Below the pieces are notes generated by a model that ran no database searches, was not told the origin of the DNA, and worked only from the letters and a program-made list of their open reading frames with translations. From contig NC_133656.1 of assembly GCF_009905375.1 (NCBI RefSeq), positions 235,547,111 through 235,611,110 of the forward strand: a DNA stretch of 64,000 nucleotides. The letters are read 5' to 3'. Both the position numbers and the translations under genes were made by a program. The stretch comes from Apium graveolens. Taxonomy: Eukaryota > Streptophyta > Magnoliopsida > Apiales > Apiaceae. This document shows positions 35,151 through 44,981 of the stretch, one piece after another (within the stretch, counting starts at the first letter, position 1; each line of letters opens with the position of its first letter).

Positions 35151-36440
35151 AACAAACAGCCATAAATTTGTGATTTATTGCAAACAGGGCCTAACATACA
35201 TGAACTTATTTATTACACCACTTCAAGACATGGGCTTTTACCCATTCTTTCTCTGATTGCCACATCTTTTCTACTTGATTCTCTCTGCAATAGCATTCTT
35301 GAAGGTATTACTTTCCAGTGACTTTAGATTGTACATGCACATCATTATTCAAGTGTTTTTCTTTATTTTGTTTGAATCAGTTATGAAGATATCTGGCATG
35401 ATGAAGCCTTCTGGGTTGTTGGTTTTGTTACTTCTGCTTGGAGCAGCTTTGATATGCATTTCTTTTACTGGCAAAACATGTGCTCCCAAGTCTACTGGTA
35501 CAATCTTGTGTTTGTCTATGTTCAGTTTCATAAACAAATATGTTATATTTTGTTGCACCATTTTGAATCATGACTTTGACTACTATATGTTTCATGGTAT
35601 GTTCATGAATCATGAGTACATATTGATAGCCCAAGCTTCGATTTATGACATGGTGTTTGATATTTTGATTGTTTGAAAGGTTTCATGCTATGGTCCTCTT
35701 GTTGATATAAACTAATTTCCCTTTAACACCCCGCAATGGTTGACTGAGTTGGTTAAAGAGAGGATAAATATCCTCTTGCTCACAGATTTCTTGGTTCACG
35801 TGTTTTGCAGGCTATCCAGTGCGCACCCGAAGGGTAGCGGCTGCAGGTTCTCTACGATAAAAAAAATCCCCTTTAACAGTCATGCAACACATGAGTTTAT
35901 ATTGAGTCTAGTGATCATGTATTACTATTCAATTCATGTTTACATTATTTCACTACCGATTAGAATACTTTTGTGTTTTGAACTTGACACCTCTGCGGTA
36001 CCATGTTGTACCCAGTTCTCCTAAAATCTCAGGGCAAAGGACTTACCTCGATCTTATATTGTATTCTAATAGTTAGTCTTATCAAAATTTTAAAGAAATT
36101 ATTGATATTGCTAAAATTGAAGTTGAATTGCATTATATTGTTTCTGTACCTTTGAATAAAATGTTACGTTAGAGGATATTTAATGGAGGAGGTTACATTT
36201 TTGTAATGTTGTGGCTTCACAAGAATGCTAGACAGTTGATTAAAGTATTAAGTATCTACCCCAGTCTGATAGTTCTCTGAAGAATGGCTTAGTGCTGAAC
36301 CTCTTCATATAATCGAGGATGGGGATGTCCATTCTTTATCTTAAATTTGTTTCCTTGAGTTCATGGTAGGCTGCTCATCGGTGGTTTAGGTGTCCTGTGT
36401 ACAGGACATGGGTGTTGTAGCTAGAATTAAACTCCGTGAT
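35151..36440 (+). repeat. Secreted-peptide repeat unit, copy 2, left part
   Basis: Homologous to 61691-62870. It starts with CACTACAAACAAACA..CATAAATTTGTGATTTATTGC and contains the 5' region, exon 1 and part of intron 1. The unit continues at 42690 after the Copia insertion. Confidence 0.88.
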
Positions 36441-39400
36441 AACCGTGTGAAAACAATCTGCGATTAATACAAATAATCAAACAAGTGTGTGCGTGAGTAA
36501 ACGAAATCAAACGGAGGAAGAAAAGATATAAACAGAAGAGAGATCCTCGAGTCCAGTTGAAACTGTCTCCTTAAAGCTATTTCGCCTCTCACCGTATGTG
36601 CGAGTCGATAGCCTCCCAGGATAAAACGAGGTAGCGGCGGCGTTACGGATAACGAGCACCTTCAGCGAGCTTGAACGGGCACGAAACTATCACCGAGAGA
36701 GAGAGATTTGTGTTTAGAGACGAATATGTTTTTTGGTGTGTCTAACCCTAACGCCTTAGAGGTGTTTATATAGGTGTAGATAGACTTGTGCGCTACTCTT
36801 TTCCATAATTAAATATCATTAATTATGGAATCGGTGTAATACTTGCAAGCTACTCTATTCCATAAATAATCTGAAACAGAATCAGATTGAATATATCAAG
36901 ACATACACCATATCAATTAATCTGAAACAAAATCAAATTAATTTATGCCATAATATTTGAGCCAAATTCTAATGGAAAATAATAATTTCCATTATTAAGA
37001 GAATATCATCATATCTCACACATCTTTTAGTCATAATGCTCAAAAATATGACTTACCAATATGGGACTTATACCCATATTTTCCAACAATCCCCCACATG
37101 GGTGAGATTGGTAATCTTAGTAGCACACACCAGACAGACAGACAGACAGACACGGAGTTTGACTTGGTGATAGTTTCTTCGATCAGATATAGCATACGAT
37201 AGGTAGAGAATGCTCCTTGAACCTTCGCTCGAGTAAGCATACCGACTTTACTGGTAGACAGTAGACGTGCTTGTCCTTGAACTGTTCGACCGTTTATGTA
37301 AACGATGATATACTTATCACTATATCGTTTCTGACTCGTTCAGCTCTCATGAGTATGTCCATTTTGGCCATGGAACATCGTCCTGGTTCTGCAGAAGTTT
37401 CTAAAGAATTGTGCCTCGCAATTCTCCTTTGAAGCGGCCCCACTTCTCTCCCACATAGGTGATCTTTATCTTATAGAGTAACCCGCGTTTACTCAACTGA
37501 ATTCCATGCGTTCACTCCTGAGCTCCACGTATTCATCAAAGATCATTAAAGGCTCAAAGCTTAACCTCGTACCTTACGGGTCTCACTGTTTCCTCATCAT
37601 AGGAACAGGCCAGGGGTTACCCCCACAGTGATTTGGTCATCATGATTTAGTTGTCCCATTGAACCAAGTTCTTGGGATCTCCAGTCAGCAATGGTTGGGT
37701 GTCCACCATGATGCCGTTAAGCAATAGGCTTAAGGCCCATCCCTCTCGATGATTTCTCAACCACTTCTCTTGATAACCCTTTGGTTAGTGGATCCGCGAT
37801 ATTATCCTTTGACGGTATATAGTCAATAGTGATAATTCCGGTTGAGATCAATTGTCTAATGGAACTGTGTCGTCGTCGTATATGACGAGACTTTCCATTA
37901 TACATCGTGCTCTGTGCTCTGCCAATAGCGGATTGACTATCACAGTGAATCCCTATTGCAGTTACAGGCTTTGGCCATCTTGGAATATCCTCCAGAAACT
38001 GACGTAGATATTCAGCCTCTTCGGCGCATTTATCTAGTGCCACAAACTCAGCTTCCATCGTGGAATGAGTTATCACCGTTTGTTTTGAGGATTTCCATGA
38101 TATTGCCGCTCCAGCTAATGTAAACACATAGCCACTCGTAGACTTAAGTGCTTTCTTGCTAGATATCCAATTTGCGTCAGTATATCCTTCTAATACTGCT
38201 GGGTATCTGCCATAGTGCAGTCCATAGTCTCGAGTTCCCCTCAAGTACCTTAGTACCCTTATAATCGCTTTCCAGTAATCAGCTCCCGGATTACTCGTAA
38301 ACCTACTCAACTTGCTAATTGAGTATGCAATGTCTGGTCTTGTACAACTCATGAGGTACATCAGACTACCAATTATCCTCGAGTATTCCAATTGGGAAAC
38401 AGCTACACCTTTGTTCTTGGATAGGTGCAAAGTCATATCTACAGGTGTCCTAGCTTTCTCAAAGTCATCCTTAAGAAACTTCTCAAGGATCTTGTCAACA
38501 TAATGTGGTTGACTTAATGCGAGACCCTCTGATGTTCTAGAAATTTGAATTCCCAGAATTACATTTGCTAGTCCCATATCTTTCATGTCGAACCTTGATT
38601 TCAACATGTCCTTTGTAGATTTGATAACTTTATCATTGCTTCCAGCAATAAGTAGATCATCTACATATAGTGTCATCATGACATAGCCATTGTCATTCTC
38701 CTTGACATAGCTGTTCTCGTTATCCTTGTAATAGGCACAGCTATCACATTCATTGATTTTAAAACCATTGGCCAGCACGACCTCATCAAATTTTTCATGC
38801 CATTTCATAGGCGCTTGTTTCAAACCATACAATGATTTCACCAATCTACACACTTTCCTTTCTTGTCCTGGGACAACAAACCCTTCAGGTTGTTCCATAT
38901 AGATTTCTTCATCTATGTCTCCATTTAAGAAAGCTGTTTTCACATCCATTTGATGTACAGTTAGATTACGCATTGCAGCAATAGCAAACATCATCCTTAT
39001 GGACGTTATTCTCGTTACAGGAGAATATGTATCAAAGTAATCAAGGCCTTTTTGTTGCTTGTATCCTTTAATTACAAGTCTGGCCTTATACTTATCAATA
39101 GTGCCATCAGTTTTCAACTTCTTCTTGAAAACCCACTTGCTACCTAATGGTTTGCAACCAGTTGGCAAGTCCACTAATTCCCAAGTATGATTTTGCATAA
39201 TTGAATCAACTTCATTCTTGATGGCCTCTTTCCACATAGGTCCATCAGGTGAGGTAACCGCCTCCTTATAAGTTTTTGGGTCACCTTCTTCGAGCAAATA
39301 GGTCATAAAATCAGACCCATAGGATTTCTCCGTTCGTTGTCTTTTGCTCCTTCTCACTACCCCCACATTTTCGTCTTCACTTTCGTCACTCTCATTATCG

Positions 39401-42400
39401 TCATCTACAGACTCATGAGATCGTTTAGACGTCGTAGGTTGTTGGTTTCCTGGATTACAGGGAAACATCGTCTCAAAAAATGAGGCATTTCTTGATTCCA
39501 TAATGGTATTCTTTTGAATATCAGGAATCTTGGATTCATGAACAAGAAACCGATATGCAGTGCTGTGTGGAGGATATCCGATGAAGACACAATTCACAGT
39601 CTTAGGACCTATCTTCACCTTCTTCGGTGTAGGGATCAGTACCTTTGCAAGGCACCCCCACACTTTCAGGTGTTGGTAACTTGGTTTCTTTTTCTTCCAC
39701 ATTTCATAAGGACTTACATCCTTATTCTTGCGCATCGTAATATTTAAAATATTATTTGCGCTTAAGATGGCTTCTCCCCACATCGATTGTGGGAGCCCAG
39801 AGCTTAACAACATCGCATTCATCATCTCTTTCAGAGTGCGATTCTTCCTTTCAGCCACACCATTTGACTGAGGGGAGTATGGTGCAGTGACCTCATGGAT
39901 TATACCATGTTGTGAACAGAATTCCCCAAACGGTTCAACATATTCACCTCCACGATCACTTCGTATCGTTTTGATTTTCTCAGTTTGTTGTGTCTCAACT
40001 TCTTCCTTATAGATTTTAAATTTATCTATAGCTTCGTCTTTGCTTTTCAACAAATATACATAGCAGTATTTTGTACAATCATCAATGAATGTAATAAAAT
40101 ACTTGTTTCCTCCTCTTGTTGGAGCGAATTTTAAATCACATATGTCGCTATGTATTAGGTCTAGCACTTTGGTGTTCCTTTCCACACGTTTAAATGATGA
40201 TCTCGTTAATTTTGCCTCAACACAAGTCTCACACTTATGTTTTGGATCGATAGTAAGTTTAGGTATGTATTCTTTTGCACTTAAACGTCGTAAAGTGTCA
40301 TAATTTACATGTCCTAATCTAGCATGCCATAAATTAGGAGACTCAAGCGAGTAAGCAGAAGAATTCTTCATTTCATTATCGTCCTTAACGGACATTACAT
40401 TGAGCTTAAAAAGCCCATCAGTTAAATAACCCTTGCCTACAAACATACCACTCTTAGACAAAATAACTTTATCTGACTCTATTACAATGCGAAAGCCATG
40501 CTTATTCAACAGAGAACCAGACACAAGGTTCTTGCGAATATCAGGCACATAAAGTACATTCTTCAAAGTCAGATTCTTCCCAGAGGTCATCTTCAGGATC
40601 ACCATGCCTTCACCCTCAATGGTAGAAGTTGCTGAATTCCCCATGTAGAGTTTCTCACCAGCATCGGAAGCTTTGAGGCTAGAGAAAACCGCCTTGTCTG
40701 AGCAAACATGCCTAGTAGCACCAGTATCAATCCACCATTCACGTGGATTAGAACCGACCAGGTTCACTTCAGAGACCGTAGCACAGAGGTCTATGTCACC
40801 CATCTCCTTGGAGATATTCTCTACCATGTTTGCTTCTTTCTTCTTGTTGGGCTTCTTGGGCTTCTTGCAGTCAGAAGACCTATGACCAACTTTATCACAG
40901 TTGTAGCACTTCCCTTGAAATTTCGACTTCGAAATCCCTCCCTTGGGTGCCAGCTTTGCCCCTTTACCAGAATTAGCCTTCTTGGGCTTGGAGCTTTGAG
41001 CATGCTCCACCATGTTTGCCTTCTCAGTGGCAACGTTAACTTTCTTCTCGGACCCTCTGTTGTCTTCTTCAATACGAAGTCTAACAATAAGATCCTCCAT
41101 AGACATCTCCTTTCGCTTGTGCTTAAGGTAGTTCTTGAAATCTTTCCATCCAAGTGGAAGCTTTTCAATAACAGCAGCAACTTGGAAAGACTCACTTATG
41201 ACCATTCCCTCAGCATGAATGTCATGAATGATCACCTGCAGTTCCTGCACCTGACTGACCACCGTCTTAGAGTCTGCCATCTTATAATCAAGAAAGCGGC
41301 CAACAATCCACTTCTTTGCCCCAGCGTCCTCGGTTTTATACTTATGGTCAAGTGACTCCCATAAGACCTTAGCTGTTGGCTTTGCGCTGTATACGTTATA
41401 CAACGAGTTAGACAAACAATTTAACACATAGTTCCGACAGATGTAGTCGGAGTGCTTCCAAGCATCAGCAGCATACACAGTCTGCATGTTACTCTCAGCA
41501 GTGAGCAACGGTGGTTCTTCCTTAAGGAAGCGATCCATATGCAACGTGGTCAGATAAAAGTGCATCTTTTGTTGCCAACGTTTGAAGTTCGTTCCGTTGA
41601 ACTTCTCAGGTTTTTCAGCATGTGCAGCAGGCACAGTTGGCATAACAGGTGCAGCAGGCACCACGGGTGGAACAGATGGTACGTGCGTCTGTACTACAGG
41701 TGTATGCACACCAGTAGGCACCGCAGGTATGATCGGAGGAGTGAATCCTGCCGATATCTGTCCAAGAGGAACACTAAACTGTCCAATGACAGTGTGTCCC
41801 ACAGGCACATGTCCCGAAGGCACATGTCCAACAGGCGTTTGACCCCCATCAGATCGTACGATCCGTGCATTAGGGTTAATCGGCTGCTGGTGAACCCCAT
41901 CGGATCCAGTGATCTGTGCGTTGGGATCAGCCGTCATGTTCATCGAATCGTTCACAGTTTGGTTCTCCATCGATCTGTTACTCAACAAAACAAGCAGATA
42001 CAGATGTATCAGTCACAGATGTATATAAAATAAATAGCTTTAAGATTGTGAAAACAATCTGCGATTAATACAAATAATCAAACAAGTGCGTGCGTGAGTA
42101 AACGAAATCAAACGGAGGAAGAAAAGATATAAACAGAAGAGAGATCCTCGAGTCCAGTTGAAACTGTCTCCTTAAAGCTATTTCGCCTCTCACCGTATGT
42201 GCGAGTCGATAGCCTCCCAGGATAAAACGAGGTAGCGGCGGCGTTACGGATAACGAGCACCTTCAGCGAGCTTGAACGGGCACGAAACTATCACCGAGAG
42301 AGAGAGATTTGTGTTTAGAGACGAATATGTTTTTTGGTGTGTCTAACCCTAACGCCTTAGAGGTGTTTATATAGGTGTAGATAGACTTGTGCGCTACTCT

Positions 42401-43974
42401 TTTCCATAATTAAATATCATTAATTATGGAATCGGTGTAATACTTGCAAGCTACTCTATTCCATAAATAATCTGAAACAGAATCAGATTGAATATATCAA
42501 GACATACACCATATCAATTAATCTGAAACAAAATCAAATTAATTTATGCCATAATATTTGAGCCAAATTCTAATGGAAAATAATAATTTCCATTATTAAG
42601 AGAATATCATCATATCTCACACATCTTTTAGTCATAATGCTCAAAAATATGACTTACCAATATGGGACTTATACCCATATTTTCCAACAAACCGCACATA
42701 CTGAAAGAGCATTAATGCCAGACACTTATGTCCACCTGACAAGGCTCTCGAGTCCTTGTAATGTTCTCCAAAAGATTGTTTATATATACTAGTATAATGG
42801 TTCAAGTCTGACTATTATTTTCAAAATTGATGAACTTGGTCGCGGAACTGCTGTCCATTTTCCGGAAAGGGTAATAAAAAGAAAAAACTCTCCAGTATTC
42901 AGAAAGTGAACAATTTAATAACTTGTTTCAAAATTATACTATCAATTATGTCGTGTTAGGGAAAGGACTTACAGTTACAGGATTAAACATTGGTGCTATG
43001 ATCTTTTGTGGTGAATTAGTATGACAGTAACACAAGCATATATGTATTTTATTTTAGAAGCATTATTAAAACACCGTGCTATGTTGATGTCATTAGGTTG
43101 CCCCGTCAAGGTTTAGGTCCTGTTTAGCCGATCAATAACTCTGTTTATGGTTTGCAGATCTTTCTATTTCACGTAACTGAAAAAATTATTACAAAGCATT
43201 CCTTATAGAGTACACTGTAAAGACGCCAATAATATGTATTCAGACCTTCTTTTCTCCCTTCATCTATTACTTCCAGTAGCTATACTAATCTACTGGTAGC
43301 TGTAATTTGTATCTCTTTTTTCCGGTATATACCATCTTGAGGGTGATCATCAATTGATTATCAGTTGATCTTCTAGTATTAAATACTCGTCCATTAAATT
43401 ACTATGTTAAAAAAATATACTCCAGTTACATTTAAATGTAAAAAACTAGTAGCAGAAGATTTCAATTTATCGTAGATTCCCCAGACCTATTTATTTCTAT
43501 ATTTTTAGAAAAGTGATAGATAATTTTCCAAGAATCTTCCAAAAGCTAGTAATTAAAGTCCTCTTCTGATCACTGTATCTGCTTGATCTCAGATGTGGCT
43601 TCTACAGAAGATCAGAAAGATGCGACAGTCGCTGTAACAAGCAGGAAACCGAAGGTACACTAATTATATGAACAGCTCTTTTAACTCATTTTAACGTTTT
43701 CCGGTTATTGGTTTTACTTTTACCAAGCTAATCAGTTCTTGATTTCCACAACTTAATTTTGAAATTTGATGTTTAAAATTTCCCTCACTTATAGTATCTC
43801 GACGACAATCAAGTGAGTGGGAATAGTAATGCAGGTTCCATCAGTCCACAAGATTATGGTCCTGTAGACCCTGTCCCGAGTTCAAAGGCTTCCATACAAG
43901 CTGGACCAATTCAGCATGACACTCCTCTTATGCCTTATATTCCACCTTCCCCGCCTGCTCCGTCCACCCCATAG
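35383..43974 (+). CDS. Small secreted peptide precursor (118 aa, 3 exons), unknown family with Asp-Tyr motif
   Basis: The exons 35383-35497, 43593-43654 and 43795-43974 join in frame to 357 nt, with GT-AG at every junction. Residues ~1-32 are a signal peptide (SGLLVLLLLLGAALICISF). A short polar region follows, with EDQKDATVAVTSRKPK. The C-terminal part has QDYGPVDPVPSSKASI (Asp79-Tyr80), then GPIQHDTPLMPYIPP and a Pro-rich end SPPAPSTP. The organisation (signal, variable region, conserved Pro-rich C-terminus) fits a post-translationally processed signalling peptide, and Asp-Tyr is the kind of site that plant TPST sulfates in PSY, RGF and CIF precursors. That link is inference; I do not recognise the family. 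Intron 1 (8.1 kb) contains a 6.2-kb Copia element. A partial copy with matching exon 1 lies at 61947. Confidence 0.7.
36441..36445. repeat. Copia target-site duplication AACCG (left)
   Basis: AACCG directly precedes the left LTR and is repeated at 42690-42694 directly after the right LTR. The paralogue at ~62860 reads CAATCACCGCACACATAC with no element, an empty-site relative. Confidence 0.93.
36446..37088 (-). repeat. 3' LTR of the Tnt1-like element
   Basis: 643 bp, TGTGAAAACAATC to TTTTCCAACA on the plus strand. Being the 3' LTR of a minus-strand element, it lies at the left. Confidence 0.95.
37089..37099 (-). other. Polypurine tract of the Tnt1-like element
   Basis: On the minus strand ATGTGGGGGAT directly abuts the 3' LTR, the expected site for plus-strand priming. 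A (CAGA)n microsatellite follows at ~37131-37151. Confidence 0.75.
37717..41988 (-). CDS. Copia gag-pol polyprotein (intact)
   Basis: An ORF of 1423 codons; the likely start is Met7 (MENQTVNDSM). Order: Pro/Val-rich N-terminus, Gag domain (EKFNGTNFKRWQQKMHFYL), CCHC zinc knuckle CYNCDKVGHRSSDC (~361-374), aspartic protease with WWIDTGATRHVC (~417-428), integrase with the HHCC finger (HARLGHVNYDTLRRLS, CETCVEAKL) and D,D,E core including VTAPYSPQSNGVAERKN, reverse transcriptase with VHQMDVKTAFLNGD and catalytic YVDDLL (~1106), and RNase H (EGYTDANWIS, HSTMEAEFVAL, KDNIADPLTKGL). There are no internal stops. This is the Tnt1/Retrofit organisation, where a single ORF encodes everything needed for retrotransposition. 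Confidence 0.97.
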   Translation of the reverse strand: MLSNRSMENQTVNDSMNMTADPNAQITGSDGVHQQPINPNARIVRSDGGQTPVGHVPSGHVPVGHTVIGQFSVPLGQISAGFTPPIIPAVPTGVHTPVVQTHVPSVPPVVPAAPVMPTVPAAHAEKPEKFNGTNFKRWQQKMHFYLTTLHMDRFLKEEPPLLTAESNMQTVYAADAWKHSDYICRNYVLNCLSNSLYNVYSAKPTAKVLWESLDHKYKTEDAGAKKWIVGRFLDYKMADSKTVVSQVQELQVIIHDIHAEGMVISESFQVAAVIEKLPLGWKDFKNYLKHKRKEMSMEDLIVRLRIEEDNRGSEKKVNVATEKANMVEHAQSSKPKKANSGKGAKLAPKGGISKSKFQGKCYNCDKVGHRSSDCKKPKKPNKKKEANMVENISKEMGDIDLCATVSEVNLVGSNPREWWIDTGATRHVCSDKAVFSSLKASDAGEKLYMGNSATSTIEGEGMVILKMTSGKNLTLKNVLYVPDIRKNLVSGSLLNKHGFRIVIESDKVILSKSGMFVGKGYLTDGLFKLNVMSVKDDNEMKNSSAYSLESPNLWHARLGHVNYDTLRRLSAKEYIPKLTIDPKHKCETCVEAKLTRSSFKRVERNTKVLDLIHSDICDLKFAPTRGGNKYFITFIDDCTKYCYVYLLKSKDEAIDKFKIYKEEVETQQTEKIKTIRSDRGGEYVEPFGEFCSQHGIIHEVTAPYSPQSNGVAERKNRTLKEMMNAMLLSSGLPQSMWGEAILSANNILNITMRKNKDVSPYEMWKKKKPSYQHLKVWGCLAKVLIPTPKKVKIGPKTVNCVFIGYPPHSTAYRFLVHESKIPDIQKNTIMESRNASFFETMFPCNPGNQQPTTSKRSHESVDDDNESDESEDENVGVVRRSKRQRTEKSYGSDFMTYLLEEGDPKTYKEAVTSPDGPMWKEAIKNEVDSIMQNHTWELVDLPTGCKPLGSKWVFKKKLKTDGTIDKYKARLVIKGYKQQKGLDYFDTYSPVTRITSIRMMFAIAAMRNLTVHQMDVKTAFLNGDIDEEIYMEQPEGFVVPGQERKVCRLVKSLYGLKQAPMKWHEKFDEVVLANGFKINECDSCAYYKDNENSYVKENDNGYVMMTLYVDDLLIAGSNDKVIKSTKDMLKSRFDMKDMGLANVILGIQISRTSEGLALSQPHYVDKILEKFLKDDFEKARTPVDMTLHLSKNKGVAVSQLEYSRIIGSLMYLMSCTRPDIAYSISKLSRFTSNPGADYWKAIIRVLRYLRGTRDYGLHYGRYPAVLEGYTDANWISSKKALKSTSGYVFTLAGAAISWKSSKQTVITHSTMEAEFVALDKCAEEAEYLRQFLEDIPRWPKPVTAIGIHCDSQSAIGRAQSTMYNGKSRHIRRRHSSIRQLISTGIITIDYIPSKDNIADPLTKGLSREVVEKSSRGMGLKPIA
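42032..42044 (-). other. 13-nt leader segment complementary to the element's own LTR (candidate self-primer site)
   Basis: Two bases beyond the 5' LTR, the element's sense strand reads CTTAAAGCTATTT. The LTR sense strand carries the exact complement AAATAGCTTTAAG (plus-strand coordinates 42171-42183, also 36570-36582). The usual primer site TGGTATCAGAGC is absent here. Position and orientation fit a primer whose 3' end points toward the LTR. Self-priming is an inference. Confidence 0.55.
42047..42689 (-). repeat. 5' LTR of the Tnt1-like element
   Basis: 643 bp, the same as 36446-37088 except at one base. It contains the element promoter on the minus strand. Confidence 0.95.
42366..42373 (-). 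promoter_or_regulatory. Candidate TATA box in the 5' LTR
   Basis: TATATAAA on the minus strand, within CACCTATATAAACACC, about 320 bp from the outer LTR end and in the right direction for gag-pol transcription. The same motif is in the 3' LTR. Confidence 0.6.
42690..42694. repeat. Copia target-site duplication AACCG (right)
   Basis: This matches 36441-36445 and directly abuts the right LTR. Confidence 0.93.
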
Positions 43975-44110
43975 CCGTATAAGGTTTCTGTAACTCTGCC
44001 TTTTTTATATGCGAGAAGGGCTAATTCCTGTAAGACCATCTCCTAAAATGGCACTTGTCGACTTCTTGAGCAATGTTTTGCATGTATGTACATAGTTCCC
44101 TTTATGCAGC
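42695..44110 (+). repeat. Secreted-peptide repeat unit, copy 2, right part
   Basis: This continues the unit broken at 36440: the rest of intron 1 (matched by 30880-31352 and by 62880-64000), exon 2, intron 2, exon 3 and a 3' UTR. From 44111 to 44631 I see only AT-rich intergenic sequence. Confidence 0.85.
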
Positions 44111-44631
44111 CGTATGTTAATTTTGGTGCCTAAAATGCTCTAGTTTTTCTTTCTCATGCTTGGTTAACGTTATCCTTCTCGTGAGTTTCTTTCTCATGTT
44201 CTGTATAAATTATGACATGGCCTCACTGTTACGTTTGTTTTCATAGTTCAGACATTTTTACATTGTATATTTTTAATCTTATAAAAACCTCTCTAAAAAT
44301 TCATAAGATTTTGAAGAATTTATTAGAAAAAAGTCTAGTATATTTCAGATCTTTGCACTTTTTTTTCTTCAATGATTTTTAAGATAGAGATAGAAGAAAT
44401 ATATATGTTTCTTTAAAAGTTGTTGACACTATCCAAATATCAATACTCCTTCCAAATAAACAGTGTAGCTCATGGAAGTTAATCCATCAAATCTTATACT
44501 ACTATATCGAGAGACAGCGTAATAAATAGCTGGAACAATATAAATTTATCTTTCAAGTAAAAAAATGAAACAATGTATTTTTCACCAAATTCTCATCCTC
44601 ATTTTCATAGATCATCATAAAGTTTTTTAAC

Positions 44632-44981
44632 ATAGCCACCTTTAAGTTTTTATCCACGCTCATATTCACTACAATTCTTATCATGTCCAATTCATTTTTT
44701 TGCCAAAGTAAGTCTAATTCGCATTACATTTTTTGTTATATATATTATACTTTTATTTTGTGTTAAAATAATCATAATTTGTTTGATAAGCAGGTGACCT
44801 GGTGAACAAACGCTCAGAAAAGGCGTCTGGAAATGGGTTTTGTATGCCTTGGATTTGCGGGGATAAGAGTAAGATTACAACAAATCCGAGTTTCATTCAC
44901 GGTTGTTGGTGTTGCTTTACTACTGGACAACATACAGGTTGTGATGAATTAAAAAGTGATTGTGAATCAACTTGTCACTGA
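44632..44981 (+). pseudogene. ESF1/MEG1-like cysteine-rich secreted peptide gene with lost ATG
   Basis: Two exons, 44632-44707 and 44794-44981, join in frame (88 codons) with a GT-AG phase-1 intron. Exon 1 would encode a signal peptide (FKFLSTLIFTTILIMSNSFF) but begins ATA-GCC-ACC; the related exon at 46643 begins ATG-ACC-ACC. An in-frame TAG at 44608-44610 excludes an upstream start, and the only in-frame ATG (44683) would remove the signal. Exon 2 is fully open with eight Cys: C-x4-C-x15-C-W-C-C-x8-C-x6-C-x3-C, including HGCWCC. This spacing with the CWCC core resembles EMBRYO SURROUNDING FACTOR 1/MEG1 peptides, which act between endosperm and embryo or maternal tissue. Called a pseudogene because of the start; non-AUG initiation cannot be excluded. 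Confidence 0.6.

Larger units (their letters stand above)
36446..42689 (-). mobile_element. Young Tnt1-like Ty1/copia retrotransposon, complete
   Basis: 6244 bp, oriented on the minus strand. Both LTRs are 643 bp with TGT...ACA ends and a 5-bp AACCG duplication. One continuous gag-pol ORF (41988-37717) is intact. The LTRs differ at one position that I can see (GTGTGTGCG at 36486 against GTGCGTGCG at 42087), so insertion was recent. It lies in intron 1 of the secreted-peptide gene, in antisense. No initiator-Met tRNA primer site follows the 5' LTR. Confidence 0.96.

Noticed and set aside
37131..37151. (CAGA)n run considered as a CRISPR or regulatory repeat
   Set aside because: A plain microsatellite beside the polypurine tract of the Copia element; no spacer structure.
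40708..41355. 215-codon plus-strand ORF inside the Copia element
   Set aside because: Antisense to gag in the intact polyprotein; no recognisable domain.
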